Shown here: positions 55,786-64,000 of the stretch, in pieces | Layout: the number at the start of each line of letters is the position of its first letter | How positions within the stretch are numbered: the first letter of the stretch is position 1 | NCBI GenBank assembly: GCA_018894105.1 | Contig: CM032123.1 | Span: 24,653,744 to 24,717,743, forward strand | Length of the DNA stretch: 64,000 bases | Reading direction: 5' to 3' | Source of the DNA: Jacaranda mimosifolia | Taxonomy: Eukaryota > Streptophyta > Magnoliopsida > Lamiales > Bignoniaceae | Notes under the pieces: model-generated | Told to the model about the DNA's origin: nothing | Database searches by the model: none | Seen by the model: only the letters and a program-made list of their open reading frames with translations | Translations under genes and position numbers: made by a program

Positions 55786-57150
55786 ATAAGAGATTAAGTT
55801 TAATATAGCTAATTAAGCCATTGCATGACTATCAAACCATGATTTATTAGTTCTAGAACTAATATAGTAATGAGAGATTGCTTGATTTTTTATGGTGGTA
55901 TCGAAATAATACATTGATCACATATATCAATGCTTTATACTGGTATGAATATAATATAAATGGTCAGATGTCGGTATTTGTGTTCCCAATAATTTGCACA
56001 CGTGCTATCACAATCATTACCTGACGAAAATATAATTTTGTTGTATTAGATGATCTTATATGTTGTTTCACCCATTGAATCAAGGTAAATTTGGCCAAAA
56101 GAAAAGCAAGTACTAAAACACGCCAATGACATACAAAACATGGGAGATTCAGTATAATATTGCAAAGGTCAAGGATAAGAATAAAAAATCATATTTTTTC
56201 TTGATATACGATATCATTCCTAATACATTTATAAGAGATTAAATTGAATATAACTAATTAAACTATTGCATAACCATCAAACTATGATTAAGTAGTTTTA
56301 GAACTGATGTAGTCATAAGAAATTGCTTGGTTTTTTATGGTGGTGTCGAATTTACCACATACATCAATACTTTATACTAGTATGAATAAGAACACAAGCG
56401 ATTGGATGTGGGTATTTGTGTTCCCAACTATTTGCACACGTGCTATCATAATCATTATTTGATGAACATATGATTTTATTGTGTTAGATGGTTTCATATG
56501 TTATTTCACCCATTAAATTGAGGTAAATTTAGCCAAAAGAAAAACAAGTACTAGAACACGCCAAAGACGTACCGAATAAGGGAAATTCAGTATAGTATTG
56601 TAAAGATCAAGTCTAAGAATCGAAAAAGACGATGTTCTTTCTTGATTTACGGTATTATTCTTAATGCACAAGAGATTATGTTGAATTTAATTAATTAAGT
56701 CATTATATGATTATCAAACCATGAATTGTTAGTCCTAGGACTAAATAGTCATGAGAGATTCATTGGTTTTCGATGGTGGTGTTGAAAGGATGCATTTACC
56801 TCATACATTAGTGGTCTATATTAGTGTGAATGAGAACATAAGTGGTTGGGTGTGGGTATTTATGTTCGTATGTATGTTCACAACTATTTGAACAAGTGCT
56901 ACAACGACCATTATTTGAATAAAACTTGATTTTATTGTATTAGAGGGTCTTATGTGTTGTTTCATTAGTCAAATTGAGTTGAACTCGGCCAAAGAAAAAG
57001 CAAGTAGAAAAGTAAGTATTGAAACACACCAAAGACGTAGAGAACAAGGGAAATTCAATATAATATTTCAAAAATCAAGTATAGGAATCAAAAAAGGTAT
57101 TTTTTTCTTCTAGATTTATGGTATCATCCTTAATACATAAGAGATTATTT
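55786..57150. repeat. About 440-bp tandem repeat, three copies
   Basis: The marker AAGAGATTA recurs at 55788, 56233, 56670 and 57139. Units share CTAATTAA, ATTGCTTG, TTTTATGGTGGT, GTGTTCCCAA and CACACGTGCTATCA. Copies are clearly diverged, so the array is older than those in A and B. Confidence 0.88.
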
Positions 57151-57169
57151 CACAAAAATGAGATATTAC

Positions 57170-58140
57170 ATTTCTATTATCCAGTACTAGTTGTACACAT
57201 TTTAAATATTGTTAAATTTAAGTATTGAAATGTTGTCATGTTGGTATAGCCATGAAAACTTGTTTTTTCTTACAATGTTGATGCCCAAATAAAGCATTTT
57301 ATGACATACAACGGTGCTTCACACTAGTAGTTCATGTTCTCAACCATTTCAACACATGTGTATCCCAAACATTAAGTGAAAAAATATGATTTTTATTATT
57401 TTTGGATGGTATTATATGTAGATTCACTAGTAAGTTGAGGTAAATTAGGCCATGTGACTAATAAGTGTAGAATCACCTTGATGTTGAAAATGAGGTATTA
57501 ATATTCTGAAATCAAGTATTCTGTTGCAAAAATGAAGTATTATTTTGCTGTAATGTGGTATTACTTTTCTGTTATCTAATACTAATTATAAAAAATTTAC
57601 ATATCATTTGATTTAAGTATTTTGGATTTTTTTTATGTTGATATAGCAACAAAACCTATTTTTTCTTGTAATGTTGACTTTCAAATAAAGCATTTTGTCA
57701 TCTATAATAATACTCCACACTAGTAGTTCGTATTCCCAACACATGCATATCCAAACCATTAAATGAAGAAAATATAATTTTATTATTTTTGGATAGTCTT
57801 ATATGTAGTTTCACTAATAAATTGCGGCAAATTAGACCATAAGACTAATAAGTATAGAATTACTATGATGCAGTACTAGATGCTGAAAATGAGATATTGA
57901 TATTTTGAAATAAAGTATTTTATTGCAAAAATGATGTATTATTTTGCTAAAATGATGTATTACTTTTCTGTTATCCAATATCAATTATACATATATAAAT
58001 ATAATTCAGTTTAAATATTTTATATCTTTTTATATTGGTGTAGCCATAAAAACCTATTTTTTCTTACAATATTAACTTCCAAATGAAGCATTTTACCACC
58101 CTCAATTGTGCTTCACACTAGTAGTTCATGTTGCCAACCA
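57170..58140. repeat. About 400-bp tandem repeat, two to three copies
   Basis: Units share GTTGGTATAGCCATGAAAAC, AAATAAAGCATTTT and CACACTAGTAGTTC at 57239, 57641 and 58034. Between them are AAGTATTATTTTGCT words. Confidence 0.85.
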
Positions 58141-58639
58141 ATATACAATCACTCTGATGTAGCACTAGATATTGAATATAAGGTATTATATTGTTGAGTC
58201 GGGTGTGTGTATATATACATATACCAAAATAAAGTATTAGTTTGCTGACATGAGGTATTAACTTTATGATAAAATAAAAAATAAATCTGGACAATAGCTC
58301 CAAACATAAATCTTCTCAATAGTTGAAAATAATAATCGTTCATGATTCCTTCCACACTAAAACAATAGCACAACATGTCCATATAATGCAAATCATACAA
58401 TACAAACAATTTTATATAAATTCTCCGATTAATAATACAGTAGATCACAAATACTTCAAATTAATATGTTCTTCAGGCAAGAACGAATTTAGTAGCTATT
58501 ATAAGTACGTGTACACGGTCTATTCCTAATCCAACTTCTTTTAATTCTTTGTCTTCTTTGCATTCTCTTTTTCCTCATTAAAGAAAAATAAAATCAATCA
58601 AAATATTATTTAATAAGTAAGGAAAAAAGATAAAACAAG

Positions 58640-59340
58640 TATAAATATGCAATAAAATGGTAAGCAAATGCATTATCTATCAATTTGCACTAAATGATAA
58701 AAAAAGTGACTATTACTCAATAGAAGCACATGCTTGCTTGCAAAGCATTCTATCATTTTGTTATGCATTATATCATCTTGTTATACTCTACAACTCCAAC
58801 TCTATAAATCCACAACACAATTTATTATTATCCATCATCTCAAAACTTCAACCACTACTAATATGTAGATTGAGCAGAAGTATTGCAGTATCAGTGTGGA
58901 AGTACTAAATTACACTAAGTATTAAGTAATGAACGGCTAAGTATGATAATGTGTAAATAAAGTATCTTATAAAAGAAATAGAACATATAACAATTAGTTA
59001 CTAGTTGTAATACATTGGAAGTGTACCCAAAAATTAATGCAATATTAATATGAATATATGAAGAAATTACCAATACATATAGCCAATTTTCTTTCCACAT
59101 CTATTCAGCCATTTTCAGGCACATATGCAATCAAACCATATTGCTAACATCATTATCAGTATTTAAAGTGACATACATTTTCTGACGTGGAGTGAAATAT
59201 TGTAATGTGTTAAATTCAAAACTAATTCTAGACTTTTTTTTTTTCCTATGTGAAACAATAAATCTATCAAACTCATACTTTCATAAATTGACAAAATGTA
59301 TAGTTCTCATTGTAGACACAACTTCTTAATAGTTGAGTTT
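58640..59340 (-). pseudogene. Transposase remnant of MULE C
   Basis: 58690-58770 keeps, in decayed form, the SWIM end (a Cys-Lys-His-Ala-Cys-like stretch) seen in B at 45710-45760. 59105-59345 aligns with exon 1 of B (49620-49880), for example the stretch over GACATACATTTTCTGACGTGG against CACATACAATCTTTGATGTGG. The DDE core is gone. Confidence 0.6.
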
Positions 59341-59599
59341 GAGCATCTTGGCCACATGAAGATGCTTTTATTAAGCTCAAATCAATGAGACTTACCTCAT
59401 TCTTCCCACTATTCCCCGAGATTATAGAAACTCTAGCTCATATTAAAATGCAAAAAATAATGCTACTGATCTTAGGCTTCTTCCCACTAAAATAATTTAA
59501 CAATGGCAAAAAAAAATAAAATTGTCTTCACGTGTTCGCGGGAGTGAGTTGCAAGAGAGAGAGAATGAAGAGAGAGGGAGAGTGATGCCAGAGGTAAAC

Positions 59600-59765
59600 A
59601 AAAAAAAGGAGAAAAATAAGATACATGGGGCATTTTGGTTGAACTAAGTGAGTGGGGAGTGAACTCAAAAAACAAAGTTGAGATGGAGTTAATACTATAA
59701 AAGTAGTGGGTGGGAACTGATTCCTAAAGTGAAAATGGAATTTTGTACTTTCTAATAAGATCCCC
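59600..59765. repeat. MULE C, transposase-side terminal repeat
   Basis: The reverse complement starts GGGGATCTTATTAGAAAG and contains GGAATCAGTTCCC, the inverted match of 50355-50367. Confidence 0.7.
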
Positions 59766-59774
59766 TTATATTCA
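59766..59774. repeat. 9-bp target duplication, right of MULE C (TTATATTCA)
   Basis: It matches 50301-50309 in eight of nine bases. Confidence 0.78.
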
Positions 59775-60120
59775 CTCACCATTTTTTACACATATATGAG
59801 CACTTTTGGGTTCATTTAATGGAATCGTACCTGCCCACCCGACAGATTATACATGTTACACTTGCTCTTTGAGTTTGAAAATATTAAAAAAAATATTCTT
59901 TAAAAAGGTAATATCACTATAACTTTTTAAATTTGAGAAAAATAATATTATTTATAAAAAATTAATTATTTAAAAATTTACATACGCATATTTTAGTTTT
60001 TTCAAAAATTATAAATTACAACATTATTCTTAGTTACATATATGTATTGAATGCATAAATTATTTGTTACAAAAATATTCTTACTCTTGTGCATAAAATA
60101 TTATTGAATTATGCATGTTA
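59775..60120. other. Flank between MULE block and gypsy element
   Basis: AT-rich DNA with no recognised feature. It should be contiguous with 25741-25756 in an allele lacking the MULE block. Confidence 0.5.
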
Positions 60121-63085
60121 TGTAACACCCCAATTCAGAAAACACAAGAAAAATCAAAGCTTAAAATTAGTTAATTAAACTTTAGAGGAATTAAGTTAAA
60201 ATAAAATTTTGAAAATAAATAAATAATTAAAGTGGATTAGGCCTTAATCAAAGTAGATTTAAAACAAAAGAGGGACTCTAGTGGGTATTATCAAACTAGG
60301 AGGACCAAAAAATTAATTAAACTGAATCTGATTGCCAAAATTTTGGAACTAAGAGAGGCTAATGAGTAAAAAATGAAAACTGGCGGACATAATTAAAACT
60401 CGGGGGTTGAGGTGTAAGATGGTTAATAGTTGGAGGACTTCATTGAAAGTGGTGTAAAACTTTGGGGCCAGATTGTAATAAGGCAGAAGATCTTTTATAT
60501 GTATATCTAAAGACCTTTAATTTTGTCTAATTCTCAAATAATAGCCCAACTCTTCTGCAAGCTTAAAACCTTTACATTTTAGCTCAAAACTTGAAACCAA
60601 ACCAATAAATGGACTATCCTCGACATGCTGAACACCACCATACCAAACACTCTTAAAAAATGATCGGTAAAAAGGGAGTAAATGGGGTGGTCGATGGTGA
60701 AGGTGGGCGATGGTGAAGGGTTGTTAGGTTCTGGAGGGTAGAGCTAGAAATTGGTAGGTGGGTTGTGTCGGGTTTGATGTGGGGAACTCGATCGTAAGTT
60801 TAATTTGATGTTTGGTGGTTGGAGGAAGAAGAACTAACGTCAGAAAGAGGCGGTAGTGTGAAGTGGCGTGAGGCTGTTTTAAGCTTAACCGACCGACAAT
60901 GCGGTGGCAGAAAGTGAAATTGGTTGGGGGATTTAGTTAGGCTTATCGAAGCACGTCTTCTGGGTGGTTCAATTTGAGCTCCGGTGGCGGGCGGCTGCAC
61001 TCCGACGACCTTGATACAAAAAGCAGCAAATTTCGTTCCGAACTAATCTGGACTAAAATTGGACTCGAACTCAGTCTAATTTGGTAAATTTTGATTCAAT
61101 CTATGGACTAGCGCTTAATTTGGTTGAATTGAGGTTAATCTGATTAGAATTGGACCAGACTTTAATTTAAACACAATAAGTGTATTAGTTTAGGACATTA
61201 ATTAAAAATTTGATCATTGACTTAGGTTGGTAAGGACTTAGTTAGGAATTACTAAATTAAGTTGGCATAATGAGAACAATTAAAAGTTATAAACTTAAAA
61301 ATAAAGGTAAAGCTAGAAACCTATTTAACTGAATAAAAAGAGTTGACTTGGCTAGAGTTAGGAGTTACGATGGCGTCGCCTACCGTTCCTTAAGTGGGAA
61401 TCAAGTTTGTGTGGTTAAAACTACTTATAAAGCATAAAACAAAGGAAAATACCTAACATATGTTAAAAGGCCGTAATTAATACAATAAGTGAGATACTAT
61501 TACAATCAATTTTCTTATATTACATTTTAAATGAAAATAGGTGATGAGGACACGAACACTATATGTGCATAGGTGGTTGCCATCACATGAGAGTTATCAG
61601 GTGAGTTTATACTAGATTCCTTACTTGGGAAACAACATATATAATTGGTAATATATCTTTGTCGTCTGATTCAATTTGTGTTGAGATTCAATAATTGTTG
61701 ATGGGTTGCTTTATGTTGTTCTATGACTCGTGTTGAAATTGACAACTTGTCTAAACTATTCTTTTTGCCTTTAGCTCTTGAGCCATTGTTATTTAAATTC
61801 TTAAGTATATCACTGTTGTTCGATCTTCTCTTGCCGGAAACTGTTGTTTAGCTTGCTATATTAATCTTTGATTTTGGTGTTAATGTTGACATTCTATGGT
61901 ACTATTCTTCTTCTGTGACCATGATTCTTGAGCTATTGTAATTTGAATTCCCTACATATTCTGAAAGGTTGAATTCTAGAGTCAAATGAATAATTTGATT
62001 CATGTTTACACAAGTTTTGGAAAGTAAACTGTTTGTGAAATTCATAACACATCGCCCTGTACACGATTATGGTTCCTGTTTGATTATGATTTATGTTGTT
62101 TTACTTGAAATTGGTGATTGTGTTGGGAAAACTAAAAAGGGATTTTGAAAGGTATTTTCTATCATTTCCATGACTATTTAACTTGAAATGAGGCTAATAT
62201 TAATTGCTTGATTATTTGTTTATTAGGGCAAATTGGCGTGTAATTGAAAATACTATTGGACGTGCTATACTATTCAGTACTTGATACCCTTAGGGATGGG
62301 CACTAGGATTGATACAGAAAGTCGACTGAGCAAAATGGACTGACGGTGGCTGGTTTTCAGTCGATACTCTATTATTGTTATTATTCTGTCTCATAGCCGA
62401 TTAGAGGTAATTGTCTATGAGCGGGATAAGGCATGAGGCTAGCCAAGCCTAACATGTGATTAATAGTCCGAGCCGATATCACTCGAAACTTGGGGGGATA
62501 AGGGTTTTCGTGTTTTTGAAAGTAGAGCAACAAGGTGGGATAATCGCCAACAGCTTAATTGCAAAAATGTTTGCTGATATGTTATTGATAAACTTCTTAG
62601 CCAATTATATTCTCTTTACATGCATTATATCTTGTATCTTTGTGAGAATCTTGATTGTCTCTTATGGTTCCCGTGCTTGTTTATTATTGTCCTATATGCT
62701 TGGGTCACTTCCTTTTTTATTAACTCACTAAGTCATTCGGACTTAAAGTTTTGTACTATTTCTTTCTATTTTTTTCCTAGATAGAACTCGTGAAAGTTAA
62801 AAAGAAGTAGCTCCCGGCAATACATATTGTATATAATTTTGCTTTGATGTAACTAAGCAGTGTTAGAACTTATGAGACTTTGTTGTAATATGAACATGTG
62901 TGCCTTGTTTATGTTACTTTTGAATGTAATAGTTTTAGACAAATGTGGTACACTAAGAATCAATATCTGTAGTGAACTCTTTTCTTTCAAGGTATTCGAA
63001 TTGTTTGAGTTTTTTTTTAAGATGCCCGAGTGATAATGTGTAACACTTCGGCTGGAGACATACACATCCGATTTGGGGTGTTATA
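60121..63085 (+). repeat. 5' LTR of a Ty3/gypsy retrotransposon (about 2.97 kb)
   Basis: It begins TGTAACACCCCAA and ends TTGGGGTGTTATA, an inverted-end pair with the usual final CA changed to TA. The primer site follows directly. The LTR length and the TGTAACACCCC start are typical of the Tekay/Del chromovirus lineage. It has no conserved coding sequence. Confidence 0.82.
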
Positions 63086-63089
63086 GAGG

Positions 63090-63102
63090 TGGTATTAGAG
63101 CC
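63090..63102 (+). promoter_or_regulatory. Primer binding site of gypsy element
   Basis: TGGTATTAGAGCC, four bases after the LTR end, matches the initiator-methionine tRNA site (TGGTATCAGAGC) with one change. Confidence 0.85.
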
Positions 63103-64000
63103 TAGCTTAACGAGGACCCGGGCAATTTGGGAAAATAATCCCTAGTACGGGAATGGGTGAGTCTAGTGAAGGTTAAGCTTGACTCTGAAAACTAATTAGG
63201 ATATGAATATTTGGGAAAGTGTTCAATGTTGAGATATGGGAGATGACAACTGGGCAGCTACCCAGTGCATGATCTTCTTTTTCGGAAGTCAAACATGAGA
63301 CTCTAGGATTAAGGAAGTGGATACCTTGGGCCTTGTAAGTTTGTAAGTATTATTATAGGATGATTGGTATATATTTTGGCTAATACCTTATACTTGAAAA
63401 TTATAAGTAAATATAATCATGGTATGATACTTACTTAAGACGGTACTAATAAAATAAAATTTGTATGTCTGCAGGATGAGTAGGGAACAAGGGAAGGTAA
63501 GGAACCTATGAGGGATGAGGGAAATGAAGAGAAATGTAAGGAAATTAGTGGAAATGAGCTTAAGGTTATTGAGTCGTGCAGAAACCAAGAGAGACAGATT
63601 TTTGAATTAATGTGTGATTGGAGTGTAGAAATGTAGAGCTTTTTCTAAGAGGGGGAATCATAGAAATGTGAGAAAATGAGATTGACAGACTTCTACAAGA
63701 AGAGAAACAAAGAAATAAGGATAGTATTAGAAAAATCACGGCTAATGAAAAGGTATGTGGAGGACTCACAAAGACATTTTGAACAGACTCACCAGAGAAT
63801 AATTGACCATAGTAATGGTATGATGGAATAATTCAGAGACGTGATGGTGAGTCTTAGAAGCATGATAGACCAACTAATAGACACCTGGGGGATGTGTGGG
63901 TAGGGCCCTCGAGACCACAACCACCTTAAGAAATGAGAAAAGTTGATTGGGTACAAATAAAAGAAGTACAAGAAGAGAATCCAACAAAGGAAGATAATAA
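63103..64000 (+). mobile_element. Gypsy internal region, leader and start of a decayed gag
   Basis: Purine-rich sequence with no long open frame. The first gag-like pieces are near 63477 and 63571-63900, but no Gag motif is certain. The element continues past the right edge. Confidence 0.55.

Larger units (their letters stand above)
50310..59765 (-). mobile_element. MULE C: older, diverged member of the family, 9.5 kb
   Basis: Ends are TGATTAATTAAAG and, from the right, GGGGATCTTATTAGAAAG, like those of B. Subterminal GAAATCAGTTCCC and GGAATCAGTTCCC words are inverted copies. It lies in the orientation of B. Remnants of the DUF1985 domain and Ulp1 protease (plus strand) and of the transposase (minus strand) remain. 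The repeats are more diverged than in A and B, and an LTR-like insert is present. Confidence 0.8.

Overview
The window is nuclear DNA from a flowering plant, most likely a eudicot. The evidence is a GT-AG-spliced SMARCAL1-type gene with plant-style exons, Ty1/copia and Ty3/gypsy elements with initiator-methionine tRNA primer sites, hAT and Mutator-like (MULE) transposons with 8-bp and 9-bp target duplications, and a plastid ycf2 fragment. The species cannot be named from the sequence.

Region 1 (about 1-23157, minus strand) is the 5' half of one host gene. It encodes a SNF2-family annealing helicase of the SMARCAL1/CHR18 type. Eleven coding exons were placed; they join in one frame into 321 codons, from the start Met through the HARP-like module and helicase motifs I and Ia. 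The gene continues past the left edge. Three introns are swollen by transposons. Intron 10 holds a Ty1/copia element (2429-6779) with a MITE in one LTR. Intron 8 holds three relatives of one hAT family: 8390-11943 carrying a broken transposase, and 12576-13471 and 14988-15682, which are non-autonomous. Each has a perfect 8-bp target duplication. Intron 5 holds a 5'-truncated Ty1/copia element (17918-21650).

Region 2 (23158-25756) is the 5' flank of that gene. No coding sequence was recognised in it.

Region 3 (25757-59774) is a 34-kb block of three related Ulp1-carrying MULEs laid end to end: A (25766-39779), B (39789-50300) and C (50310-59765). The same 9-bp word lies before, between and after them (TTATACCGA, TTATATTGA, TTATATTGA, TTATATTCA). 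This looks like serial insertion at one target site. A is inverted relative to B and C. Each element carries a MuDR-type transposase gene and a converging gene that joins a DUF1985-like domain to an Ulp1-type cysteine protease; B has lost the protease half. The non-coding parts of A and B are arrays of short repeats built on TACTTC/GTAC words, kept in one orientation along each element; C holds diverged relatives. The transposase of A is further broken by an insert of about 500 bp that contains a ycf2 fragment.

Region 4 (59775-64000) is a short flank and then the 5' LTR (60121-63085), primer site and start of the internal region of a Ty3/gypsy element that runs off the right edge.

Only the helicase looks like a working host gene. 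All transposon genes seen carry stops, frameshifts, lost splice sites or deletions.
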